A DNA stretch of 6,229 bases from an uncultured Clostridia bacterium (GTDB lineage Bacteria; Bacillota; Clostridia; HGM11514): positions 1 through 6,229 of the forward strand of contig CABSMD010000160.1 of the NCBI GenBank assembly GCA_902478725.1, given 5' to 3'. Numbering within the stretch: position 1 is the first letter of the stretch; each line of letters opens with the position of its first letter. This document shows positions 1 through 5,958 of the stretch, in pieces. The notes under the pieces are model-generated. The model did not search any database and had not been told where the DNA came from. It saw only the letters and a program-made list of their open reading frames with translations. A program made the position numbers and the translations under genes.

Positions 1-60
1 TTTTGAAATATTGAATTTCCTGATTCTCCGCGCCGGTGCCACCGTCATACCATCGCCCAT
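1..60 (-). CDS. Partial gene under c-di-GMP riboswitch control (5' end only)
   Basis: An open frame runs from ATG at 58-60 to the left window edge with no stop, giving 20 codons that begin MGDGMTVAPARRIRKF. A GAGAGG ribosome binding site at 71-76 lies 10 nt upstream, and a GGAAGA stretch abuts the start. An in-frame ATG at 46-48 is a weaker alternative because it has no well-placed binding site. The visible residues include a basic patch (RRIRK), which would fit a cytoplasmic N-terminus before a membrane segment, but that part is not in view and I do not recognise the family. It is the first gene after the riboswitch and terminator, so it is the inferred target of c-di-GMP control. A link to polysaccharide or cell-surface function is guessed only from the neighbouring glycan genes. 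Confidence 0.6.
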   Translation of the reverse strand, partial: MGDGMTVAPARRIRKFNISK

Positions 61-97
61 TCTTCCAAATCCTCTCTTGATTTTTGGACTGGATAAT

Positions 98-132
98 AAA
101 AAGCCGTACCCTTAACAATAGTAGGTTACGGC
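98..132 (-). terminator. Intrinsic terminator serving as riboswitch expression platform
   Basis: On the minus strand GCCGTA (132-127) pairs exactly with TACGGC (108-103). The stem continues with CC/GG pairs past one bulged or mismatched A, and a run of five T at 102-98 followed by ATTAT comes next. The 5' arm begins with GCCG (132-129), which is also the conserved 3' edge of the aptamer, so aptamer folding and terminator folding compete. It sits between the aptamer and the start codon at 60. Inferred behaviour: ligand-bound aptamer holds GCCG and lets transcription continue. Confidence 0.75.
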
Positions 133-197
133 AGCTGGCTGTCTTCGAAAAAGACCCTATAGCTTTGCGTCACTGCTTTGCAACAGCTTTGCTTTTT
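128..197 (-). promoter_or_regulatory. Cyclic-di-GMP-I (GEMM-I) riboswitch aptamer
   Basis: The RNA read on the minus strand aligns with the class I c-di-GMP aptamer. It has an AAAGCAAA entry (about 195-188), then a 6-bp hairpin GCUGUU/AGCAGU (187-182 with 177-172) capped by the GNRA tetraloop GCAA (181-178). The invariant core GACGCAAAGC follows (171-162), then a second stem GUCUU/AAGAC (155-151 with 145-141), and finally AGCCAGCUGCCG (140-129). In the known family the GNRA loop docks into the second helix, and an A in the GACGCAAAGC core stacks between the two guanines of the ligand. The P1 closing helix is not obvious here; its 3' strand would lie in GCCGUAACC, which the terminator also uses. 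The aptamer lies downstream of the glycan operon but has its own promoter and points at the gene leaving the window at the left. Confidence 0.93.
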
Positions 198-218
198 ACA
201 AAATAAATTCTATAACCC

Positions 219-247
219 ATTATACCTGTTTTACTGATGTTTTGCAA
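219..247 (-). promoter_or_regulatory. Sigma-A promoter for the riboswitch transcript
   Basis: The minus strand reads TTGCAA (-35, 247-242), a 17-bp spacer, and a perfect TATAAT (-10, 224-219). Transcription should start near 213-210, about 15 nt before the aptamer. The -35 lies only about 20 bp past the stop codon of the upstream glycosyltransferase. The riboswitch unit therefore has its own promoter, though read-through from the glycan operon is also possible because I find no convincing terminator between 267 and 247. Confidence 0.8.
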
Positions 248-266
248 GAGCTTTTCTGAAAAAGTT

Positions 267-1454
267 TCAATCTTCTATTAGTTTATAAAATTGATTCAAA
301 CTTTCTCGGTTGGTAAAGTCAACTTTTTTCAGGTTTTCCCGAAAGCGTTCAAGAAGCTCCGGGCAGCGAATAGCCCGCACTAGTCCTTCGTAGATAGCAT
401 TGTCATTATTCTCCACCACAAGCCCGGTTACGCCATCTTCCACCTGTTCGGAGGCCGAGGCATACCGTGTCGTGATGACAGGCAGTCCCAAAATTTGCGC
501 TTCGGTGACCGCAATTGGCTTACCTTCGTAACGCGAAACCATCACATACAGATCGGCCTTTGCAAGGTAGGGATATACGTTGAGCCGATTTCCCATTAAG
601 AAAAAGTTGTCCTGTAAGCCGTATTCTTCGATCATGGCTTCGATGGTTGACCGGTCACTCCCTTCGCCAAACACATACCACTTAACCGCAAATCCATCCT
701 GTTTGAGACGGTAAAGCGCTTTTACTGCACGATCAATACCTTTATGGCTGTTTTGCAGCCGGGCGGCGGTTACTAACGTGACAAAAGCAGGGTCTGGTTG
801 AAAGTCATCCACTGATTGCTTTGCCTCCCAACGCACAAGTGAAAAATTAGTAATGTTCTCCAACACCATGGATCGGTTTCGATAAGCGGGAAACACCCGG
901 TCAAAAGACTTCTTGCAGTCTGGAGATACCAGTACGATGCGGTCAAAGGCGGTTAGCATCTGCCGGTCGAGTTCCGGGTCAAGGCCGGCGTTTTCATAGT
1001 CTACATGGATCCAGGCAATTTTTTTAGCGGCGGACACACGGGAACTGACGTAACAGTCCGCAAAGCCCTCCATAAAACCAATGGCAGCATCATACCGCTT
1101 GTTAATCTGCCGGGCGGCAGCAGCCCAAGCCTGCCCACTCATCAGCTGAAACAGGGACAACGGATACCTTTCATCCCCCTTGTATTTGATTTTCCATTTG
1201 CGAAAAAAGAACCCTCTCCATAAATAAACCCAAAACTTATGGATATCCGCCGCCAGCCGGTTAGATTCCTCCAACGCGGGTGGTAACAGGGTGACCTGCG
1301 GAGGAAGGCTGTCCAAAAAGTCCCCCTCGTTTCTTAAAAGTAACAGATCGACTTGGTATCTGTCATAGTCGATGCTATGGAGTAAGGACAACAGGGCGGA
1401 GGTGGTGCCACCGACATACAGGTCGGGATTTACAATCAGCAGTTCCTTTTTCAT
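267..1454 (-). CDS. GT4-type (GT-B fold) glycosyltransferase, exopolysaccharide assembly
   Basis: This is a 395-residue retaining GT-B glycosyltransferase, predicted to transfer a sugar from a nucleotide donor to a lipid-linked glycan at the cytoplasmic membrane face. The N-terminal acceptor domain opens with KKELLIVNPD and a GGTTSA glycine loop (15-20), and has WIHVD at 148-152. The C-terminal donor domain has TAARL with R232 and K238 (SHKGID), FGEGS (262-266), and the family E-X7-E motif from E310 to E318 (EGKPIAVTE), followed by GLPVITT and GVTGLVV. Length is normal for the family. The frame is open upstream to 1568, but those 38 codons are Arg/Gly/Ala-rich, lack family similarity and overlap the preceding gene. 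ATG at 1454 has GAGGTG (1469-1464) 9 nt before it and overlaps the preceding stop as ATGA, so the two are translationally coupled. Donor and linkage cannot be told from sequence. Confidence 0.93.
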   Translation of the reverse strand: MKKELLIVNPDLYVGGTTSALLSLLHSIDYDRYQVDLLLLRNEGDFLDSLPPQVTLLPPALEESNRLAADIHKFWVYLWRGFFFRKWKIKYKGDERYPLSLFQLMSGQAWAAAARQINKRYDAAIGFMEGFADCYVSSRVSAAKKIAWIHVDYENAGLDPELDRQMLTAFDRIVLVSPDCKKSFDRVFPAYRNRSMVLENITNFSLVRWEAKQSVDDFQPDPAFVTLVTAARLQNSHKGIDRAVKALYRLKQDGFAVKWYVFGEGSDRSTIEAMIEEYGLQDNFFLMGNRLNVYPYLAKADLYVMVSRYEGKPIAVTEAQILGLPVITTRYASASEQVEDGVTGLVVENNDNAIYEGLVRAIRCPELLERFRENLKKVDFTNRESLNQFYKLIED

Positions 1455-2659
1455 AATTCCATGCACCTCAAAATTCTTTCTGCCTGCACCTTGCAGTTTT
1501 TCTGCTCCAGCACAAACTGTCTGGCCTGCCGGCCTATGGCCGCAAGCTCTGCCTCCTTCTTGGCGCAAAGCCGGATGATATCGTCCGGCATGGACAACTG
1601 TGAGGAAAAATAGTTCAAATAAGGATCATATTCCTCTGGCACACCGGGGAGACGAAACATCAGGACAGGCCGGGCAGCCATCATATACTCAATTGTTTTG
1701 GACGGGAAAGAATATTTTGTAAAATCCTCCTTCGGCATACGTGGGTTAACAAGCACCGTTGCGGTGCGCTGCAACGCGACCGCTTCCTGATGAGGCAGGG
1801 CGCCTTTTAATAGAATACGCCCGTCTTTTTTTGCGGCCTCACGGATTTCTTCCGCCATTTCGCCGCTTCCGCAGATTACCAGCCGATAATCCGGATTCGG
1901 AATCTTTGAAAATGCCTCCAACAGCTCTGGAATTCCAAATTTTTTTGCCAGGCCGCCGGTGTAAACAATTGTCTTTAGATCAGACGGCGGGAGTGGGGCA
2001 GGGCGGTAATTGTCATCCAAATCCGCAATGCCTTCCATCAGGACATACCGCCCTTTATCAAGGCTCAGATAGTCAGCCATCGCGTCCGTCAGCAGAACGA
2101 AACGATCGATATATACAAGGGCGTCGTCCAGCTTTTTGTTGTGCTGTGCAATATACATCCGGTAGATCGGGCCGATCTTTTTGTCCAGATTCAAAAAGGC
2201 GGGCAGATCGGGCAGAATAAGACAAACCCGGATACCCTTCTTTTTCAGCCACTTTACACAGGAAAGGTAGGTATTTTCGGCTTCATAAAAAATAACGGCC
2301 TTTTGCGAACCGCCATGTTTCAGCCAAAGTCTGAGCTGTTTTTTCAATCGGAGGTATTTTGATAGTTTTTTGACCACAGTCAGGTTGCAGTATCCCATAT
2401 TCCAGTCCTTCGCGCCGTTGGAATGGGAAAATGGAAAGCCCCTGATTATAAAGTCGCGATAACGTTTTGGATACGATCCGACCGGTAAAATATTTAGAAA
2501 TGGAACGGGCCGGCCCAAAGCCAGATCGAGTCCCTTTAATATCTGTGACAGATGCGCGCTGGCCGCAAACCCGATCGTTGCACTGCTTTTTTGTATGACC
2601 TCTTCTTCCAATTCCTTGGGATACAATCCCCCGACCACTAAAATATCAACCGGCTCCAT
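1451..2659 (-). CDS. Glycosyltransferase of GT-B fold (GT4-like), exopolysaccharide assembly
   Basis: This 402-residue protein is predicted to add one sugar to the growing lipid-linked repeat unit. The N-terminal half is divergent: a GGLYPKE loop (10-16) follows the first strand, and LILPDLPAF (147-155) lies mid-protein. The C-terminal donor domain is clearer, with TIVYTGGL (230-237) then KFGIPELLEAF, RLVICGSGE (259-267), VLVNPR (302-307), and FPSKTIEYMMAARPVL (318-333). That last segment is the glutamate-bearing, nucleotide-sugar-contacting segment seen in GT4 enzymes. It starts at ATG 2659, with AAGGGA (2671-2666) 6 nt upstream, 19 bp after the stop of the sugar transferase gene, so it is co-transcribed. 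Its TGA stop shares bases with the ATG of the next glycosyltransferase. The acceptor-side half is too divergent to name a sugar specificity. Confidence 0.9.
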   Translation of the reverse strand: MEPVDILVVGGLYPKELEEEVIQKSSATIGFAASAHLSQILKGLDLALGRPVPFLNILPVGSYPKRYRDFIIRGFPFSHSNGAKDWNMGYCNLTVVKKLSKYLRLKKQLRLWLKHGGSQKAVIFYEAENTYLSCVKWLKKKGIRVCLILPDLPAFLNLDKKIGPIYRMYIAQHNKKLDDALVYIDRFVLLTDAMADYLSLDKGRYVLMEGIADLDDNYRPAPLPPSDLKTIVYTGGLAKKFGIPELLEAFSKIPNPDYRLVICGSGEMAEEIREAAKKDGRILLKGALPHQEAVALQRTATVLVNPRMPKEDFTKYSFPSKTIEYMMAARPVLMFRLPGVPEEYDPYLNYFSSQLSMPDDIIRLCAKKEAELAAIGRQARQFVLEQKNCKVQAERILRCMEL

Positions 2660-2678
2660 ACCCTATCCCTTCTTTCCC

Positions 2679-4046
2679 TTATGCCTTACTCCGTTCCTCT
2701 TCCTTTTTCTTGGTCCAGTCCGGCTTTTCCTTTACCCCTTCGGAGGCTTCCTTGGTAAAGATAGTTTTGATTGTCAGCAGCATAATCTTCAAATCAAGCA
2801 GAATGCTGTATTCACGGATATACAATAAATCGTACAGGAGCTTATCGGCCGCGTCGGTATCATACCTTGCATATACCTGTGGGTATCCGGTAAGGCCTGC
2901 TTTGACTGCGAGACGTTTGTCATAATTGGCCATCTCACTGCAAAATTGTTCTACAAAGAACGGTCGTTCCGGCCGGGGCCCCACAAGACTCATTTCCCCT
3001 TTGAGAATATTAAACACCTGCGGTAATTCATCCAAACGGGTCAGGCGCAGAAACCGCCCCACCTTTGTAATCCGGTCGTCGTTATCCTTGGCGAGCACCG
3101 GCCCGGACAGTTTTTCCGCGTCGGCAACCATGGTTCGGAATTTGCAAATCCGGAATATCTTATTGTTTTGGGTTACCCTGTCCTGCGTATATAGTACAGG
3201 TCCCCTGCTTTCGAGCTTGATACAAAGGGCAATGATCAGCATAAACGGCGAGGCGGCCAGAAGCGCGATTGCCGAAAACAGCAGATCACAAAACCGCTTA
3301 AAGACTCGCTGCATTGTGGTGAGGCGGAAAGGCTTAATCAAAAAAGATGGTGTGTCGTCAAACTGTACCATGTGATATTTGGTGATATTAATATCGTACA
3401 GGCTGGGAAGCATATAGATATTTTTATCCTGCCGGATCGCTTCAGCTACTAAAAGATCTTTCACCTTTTGCGGAACCGACTGGGTGATAAAAATGTTTTC
3501 ATATTCGGAAAACTCACCCTTTATAAATTCCTGTACCGCGTCGTTGTTTTGGGTGTCGATCTGGGTGTACCACGAGTCGAACCAGTCCAAACAGGAATAT
3601 TTGATCTTACGCGCCAGCGCGTTGTCAATCGACTCGTCCTCGATGACCAGCAACGTAGCGGTGCCGCGCAGCCGTCTTGTGATATGGTGAATCAGCAGGC
3701 GTATGACGGACAATAGCACAAATGCTCCCAAATAAAACCCTGCCGCCTCTATGCGGACAGAAACTGGATATGGCGTGAAATAAGTGAAAAGCAGGGTAAC
3801 GAGACTTGCAATAAAACAGGAGATTGCCGTGCTCAAAATAAGATCATATTTTTTGATTCGTGAAGAAGAGTAGATATTAAAATTAACCGAAAGAAGCAAA
3901 AAGACAATCAAGTATAGAAGGGTGTACACCTGGATTGGATAATCAATATCAGTAAACAATGTTATACAAAAGCCGGTCAGCAAGATGACCAGACAATCGA
4001 CCGCAAAAAGAATTGCGCCAGTTAAAATAGAATGCTGCCGCCCCAT
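2679..4046 (-). CDS. Polyprenyl-phosphate sugar-1-phosphate transferase (initiating enzyme of exopolysaccharide synthesis)
   Basis: This 455-residue large monotopic phosphoglycosyl transferase (Bac_transf family) moves a sugar-1-phosphate from a UDP-sugar to undecaprenyl phosphate, the first committed step of repeat-unit assembly. Four hydrophobic helices occupy about 8-30, 40-58, 68-90 and 102-120. A nucleotide-binding-like middle domain follows (about 130-235). The catalytic domain begins with FKRFCDLLFSAI, a re-entrant helix with SPF at 266-268. It continues through CKFRTM (301-306), TRLDELPQVFNILKGE with the catalytic Asp339-Glu340 pair, SLVGPRPE (353-360), GLTGYPQV (384-391), and YIREYSILLDLKI near the end. 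The C-terminus is a charged KKKEEE tail. An upstream in-frame ATG at 4073 has no binding site and sits at the predicted transcription start, whereas ATG 4046 follows a strong AAGGGGGG. It is the first gene of the minus-strand operon. Sugar specificity (Glc, Gal, GalNAc) is undetermined. Confidence 0.95.
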   Translation of the reverse strand: MGRQHSILTGAILFAVDCLVILLTGFCITLFTDIDYPIQVYTLLYLIVFLLLSVNFNIYSSSRIKKYDLILSTAISCFIASLVTLLFTYFTPYPVSVRIEAAGFYLGAFVLLSVIRLLIHHITRRLRGTATLLVIEDESIDNALARKIKYSCLDWFDSWYTQIDTQNNDAVQEFIKGEFSEYENIFITQSVPQKVKDLLVAEAIRQDKNIYMLPSLYDINITKYHMVQFDDTPSFLIKPFRLTTMQRVFKRFCDLLFSAIALLAASPFMLIIALCIKLESRGPVLYTQDRVTQNNKIFRICKFRTMVADAEKLSGPVLAKDNDDRITKVGRFLRLTRLDELPQVFNILKGEMSLVGPRPERPFFVEQFCSEMANYDKRLAVKAGLTGYPQVYARYDTDAADKLLYDLLYIREYSILLDLKIMLLTIKTIFTKEASEGVKEKPDWTKKKEEERSKA

Positions 4047-4078
4047 CTGTTTCCCCCCTTTTGTCGTTATCATTTATT

Positions 4079-4107
4079 ATTATAATACAGAATACGACAA
4101 AAAACAA
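4079..4107 (-). promoter_or_regulatory. Sigma-A promoter of the glycan operon
   Basis: The minus strand has TTGTTT (-35, 4107-4102), 17 bp, then a perfect TATAAT (-10, 4084-4079). Predicted initiation near 4072 gives a roughly 25-nt leader ending in the AAGGGGGG ribosome binding site before ATG 4046. The -35 matches the consensus only in TTG, so strength is uncertain. No riboswitch fits in this short leader. Confidence 0.65.
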
Positions 4108-4129
4108 TCATTTCTTCAGAGATAAGCGG

Positions 4130-4157
4130 AATGCAATATTTGTATATCCCTTGCATT
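4130..4157. promoter_or_regulatory. Candidate operator: AATGCAA-N14-TTGCATT inverted repeat
   Basis: Arms AATGCAA (4130-4136) and TTGCATT (4151-4157) are exact reverse complements, and their centres are 21 bp, or two helical turns, apart. The right arm covers the -35 element of the oxidoreductase promoter. That geometry suits a dimeric repressor acting on the rightward gene. No known regulator site is matched, and a 7-bp repeat can arise by chance in AT-rich DNA. Confidence 0.35.
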
Positions 4158-4179
4158 GGTTAGCCAGATACGTTATAAT
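4151..4179 (+). promoter_or_regulatory. Sigma-A promoter of the FAD oxidoreductase gene
   Basis: TTGCAT (4151-4156), a 17-bp spacer and a perfect TATAAT (4174-4179) place initiation near 4186, about 29 nt before the start codon. It diverges from the glycan operon promoter, and the two -35 elements are about 43 bp apart, so one regulator could affect both. Confidence 0.75.
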
Positions 4180-4214
4180 CACTGTAACTATTCTATTTCT
4201 ATTGGAGGCCAACT

Positions 4215-5471
4215 ATGAGAACGGCAAGAGAGGTCAAACATGAGGTTATCATTTTGGGAGGCGGCCCGGCGGGGATCGCAGCCGCATGGGCAGCGGCTGA
4301 CAACGGCGCGGATGTACTGCTAGTGGAAAAGCAGGGCTTTTTAGGCGGTATGAGTACCGGAGGCCTGCTCAATGTGTGGTGCGGGGATGCGTCCTGCGGA
4401 ATCTATCGTACCATTCGCGAGCAGACAACCGAAAAAAGGACGCGGCGGTGCGTATATAGCCCTGAGTCTCTTAAAAGTCTCTATATACAGGAATTGGAGA
4501 AGCGAGGCGTATCCATTCTGCTACACACAGAGGTGATTGAAGCGTTGTTGGACAATCATAGAATACGTTCCGTTACTCTGCTTGGCAAGGGCGAGAGAAT
4601 CAGTGCGTATGCGGATATCTTTATTGACGCGACGGGGGACGGTGAACTGGCCGGTTACTGCGGCGTTCCCTATCAAAAGGGCCGCCCGTCGGATGGGCTG
4701 ATGCAGCCGGTGACGTTAATGTTTATGGTCGGCGGGGTAGAAGAAAAAGACGCTGTGTATCCCACCTTCGGAACCCATCCAAAGCTGGAGGAACAGATGG
4801 CCGAATATGTGCAAAGCGGCAAAATCCTTTCCCCGGCCGGACATGTCATCTTAATAGAGGGATACAACCACGGCACAGCCTGTGTTAACATGACCAATAT
4901 CATCCGTGTGGACGGTACCGATGTGTTTGATTTGACACGAGCAGAATTGCTGGCGCACAAGCAGGTGCCTCAGATCATTGCATTTCTGCGCGAATGTGTG
5001 CCGGGCTATGAAAATTGTTACCTGCTGCAAACCGCCTGCTATACAGGCGTACGCGAGACACGCCATTTTGCCGGCGAATATTGCCTGTGTGAACAGGATA
5101 TCCAAAACCAGACCGTGTTTGACGACTGGGTCGTATCCCGCGCAAGTGCCTGCTTTGGTAACCACAGCCTGACCGGAAGCGGGTCGGATGTGAACAACCT
5201 GCCCTACCACGGGGAAAGGTATACGATTCCGTACCGTTCTTTCCTGCCCAGGGGTGTCGATAATCTGCTTCTGTGCGGTCGTAACATATCCGGTACCCAT
5301 ATGGCGCATTCCAGCTATCGGGTCATGCCGATTTGCTTTGCCATGGGGCAGGGGGTGGGAACTGCAGCGGCGGTTGCGGTGCGTGGTTCTTTGCCGATAC
5401 GGGAGGTGCCGGTTGGTGAGGTGCAGCAGCTCCTGCTCCACAGTGGTGTCGATGCTCCAAAACAGCAATAG
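4215..5471 (+). CDS. FAD-dependent oxidoreductase (FAD_oxidored family), substrate unknown
   Basis: This is a 418-residue flavoprotein. A Rossmann FAD-binding site opens the chain: EVIILGGGPAGIAAA with GGGPAG at 15-20, E38 at the end of the second strand to hold the ribose, and FLGGMSTGG (42-50). Further FAD_oxidored features are DATGDGELA (138-146), GVRETRHFAGEY (278-289), LPYHGERYTIPYRSFLP (329-345) and CGRNISGTHMAHSSYRV (354-370), then MGQGVGTAAA closing the FAD fold. There is no signal peptide or membrane segment, so it is cytosolic. The family is large and mostly uncharacterised, and relatives carry inconsistent names in databases, so I assign no substrate. ATG 4215 has GGAGG (4204-4208) 6 nt upstream. 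It appears monocistronic: its own promoter precedes it and a GC hairpin starts 8 bp after TAG. It diverges from the glycan operon, which does not prove a shared pathway. Confidence 0.92.
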   Translation: MRTAREVKHEVIILGGGPAGIAAAWAAADNGADVLLVEKQGFLGGMSTGGLLNVWCGDASCGIYRTIREQTTEKRTRRCVYSPESLKSLYIQELEKRGVSILLHTEVIEALLDNHRIRSVTLLGKGERISAYADIFIDATGDGELAGYCGVPYQKGRPSDGLMQPVTLMFMVGGVEEKDAVYPTFGTHPKLEEQMAEYVQSGKILSPAGHVILIEGYNHGTACVNMTNIIRVDGTDVFDLTRAELLAHKQVPQIIAFLRECVPGYENCYLLQTACYTGVRETRHFAGEYCLCEQDIQNQTVFDDWVVSRASACFGNHSLTGSGSDVNNLPYHGERYTIPYRSFLPRGVDNLLLCGRNISGTHMAHSSYRVMPICFAMGQGVGTAAAVAVRGSLPIREVPVGEVQQLLLHSGVDAPKQQ

Positions 5472-5478
5472 AACGACC

Positions 5479-5510
5479 CGCGCCCCACATGATTTCTCAT
5501 GCGGGGCGCG
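5479..5510 (+). terminator. GC-rich hairpin after the oxidoreductase gene, probable terminator
   Basis: Arms at 5479-5492 and 5497-5510 form a 14-bp stem with one A-C mismatch (5487/5502) and a TTTC loop. It lies just after the stop codon, as an intrinsic terminator should. The usual T-tract is missing on both strands; only the AT-rich AAAATATATTTA follows on the plus strand. It could instead be an RNA 3'-end stabiliser or a block to transcription arriving from the right. Confidence 0.5.
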
Positions 5511-5534
5511 AGCCGAAAATATATTTATGAGGGG

Positions 5535-5567
5535 AAAAAACTTACTAATTCTGAAAATCAGAATTAG
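5535..5567 (-). terminator. Perfect 10-bp inverted repeat with T-run on the minus strand
   Basis: CTAATTCTGA (5545-5554) and its exact reverse complement (5558-5567) are separated by AAA. Read on the minus strand, the stem is followed by TAAG and then six T (5540-5535), resembling an intrinsic terminator for transcripts coming leftward from the small exported-peptide gene. The stem is AT-rich, so it may be weak. On the plus strand no T-run follows it. An operator role is the alternative. Confidence 0.4.
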
Positions 5568-5578
5568 CTGTATATGAT

Positions 5579-5690
5579 TGCCTCAAAATGTTGGGGGACA
5601 ATTGAGGCACCTATACCTTACTTGGGATTTTGCTGGCGCAAAACCCTTGCCTTTCGGGCTTTCGCTCTGCAAAACCCTTACTTGCTTTCA
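5579..5690. repeat. Hairpin- and repeat-dense intergenic element
   Basis: This non-coding stretch holds several nested repeats. TGCCTCAA (5579-5586) pairs with TTGAGGCA (5602-5609). CCTTACTTG occurs at 5616-5624 and 5676-5684, 60 bp apart. GCAAAACCCTT occurs at 5638-5648 and 5669-5679, 31 bp apart. GGG-A-TTTTGC (5624-5633) pairs with GCAAAACCC (5638-5646) around a TGGC loop with one bulged A. The short open frames across it have no ribosome binding site and low-complexity shadow translations. It may be a remnant of a small dispersed repeat or a structured 3' UTR of the leftward peptide gene. No transposase or clear terminal inverted repeats are visible. Confidence 0.5.
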
Positions 5691-5715
5691 TTTCAGTTAA
5701 TGGGTTGTGGCTATA

Positions 5716-5907
5716 TTAAGTATCTTTTTTCTGCTTATCGTTCCAACTGTACGAAAGGGCAGGATTGGTAATGGATTGCTTCAGGCTGGTGTTGGGCCGC
5801 TGTTTTACGTCCGGCTGTGAGTCTGAGGCATAGGTGCTGGTTGCGCCGAGCAGGAAAACGGTTGTGAGTGACATTGCCAAAAGCCGTCTTGCCTTTTCGT
5901 TTTTCAT
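5716..5907 (-). CDS. Small exported peptide (63 residues), function unknown
   Basis: The frame begins at ATG 5907 behind AAGGAGGTG (5921-5913), a perfect anti-16S match with 5-nt spacing, which argues strongly that it is translated. The product has a textbook signal peptide: a basic n-region (KNEKARR), a hydrophobic core at about residues 9-23 (LLAMSLTTVFLLGAT), and a probable signal-peptidase site after STYA (residue 27). The remaining 36 residues are hydrophilic, Lys/Gln/Ser/Asn-rich and cysteine-free, and include NPALSYSW. No family is recognised. It could be a secreted signalling peptide or a small cell-envelope protein; the lack of Cys and of a double-Gly leader argues against lipoprotein or classical bacteriocin types. 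It is divergent from nagB, with a 174-bp shared spacer. A TACAAT -10-like hexamer (5936-5931) lies just upstream, but no good -35 is seen. Confidence 0.72.
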   Translation of the reverse strand: MKNEKARRLLAMSLTTVFLLGATSTYASDSQPDVKQRPNTSLKQSITNPALSYSWNDKQKKDT

Positions 5908-5912
5908 TTTTT

Positions 5913-5921
5913 CACCTCCTT
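5913..5921 (-). promoter_or_regulatory. Perfect Shine-Dalgarno sequence AAGGAGGTG
   Basis: This nine-base match to the 16S anti-Shine-Dalgarno lies 5 nt before ATG 5907. It is the strongest ribosome binding site in the window and the main reason to treat the 63-codon frame as a real, well translated gene. Confidence 0.85.
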
Positions 5922-5958
5922 ACAATACCCATTGTAAAGTAGAGATATGACAGGAATA

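Noticed and set aside
248..266. Terminator after the last glycosyltransferase gene
   Set aside because: Only a CTTTT/AAAAG mini-stem is present, AT-only apart from one pair and without a T-run, so it is not a credible terminator.
1455..1568. 38-codon N-terminal extension of the glycosyltransferase ending at 267
   Set aside because: It overlaps the preceding gene, has no family-like residues, and ATG 1454 has a ribosome binding site and an ATGA stop/start overlap.
1759..2220. 153-codon plus-strand open frame opposite the glycosyltransferase
   Set aside because: Its composition is that of an antisense shadow (Arg/Pro/Ser-rich), with no ribosome binding site.
2926..3375. 149-codon plus-strand open frame opposite the sugar transferase
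   Set aside because: It lies antisense to the conserved catalytic domain and its translation resembles no protein.
4047..4073. Upstream ATG (4073) for the sugar transferase
   Set aside because: It has no ribosome binding site and sits at the predicted transcription start; the AAGGGGGG before ATG 4046 is far better.
4851..5468. 205-codon minus-strand open frame inside the oxidoreductase gene
   Set aside because: It is a shadow of the real plus-strand gene, with no family motifs, promoter or ribosome binding site.
5616..5684. Direct repeats as a possible CRISPR array
   Set aside because: There are only two copies of each short repeat (9 and 11 bp) with unequal spacing, and no cas genes.
5574..5771. 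65-codon plus-strand open frame across the repeat-rich spacer
   Set aside because: It has no ribosome binding site, runs through hairpins and repeats, and overlaps the better supported minus-strand peptide gene.
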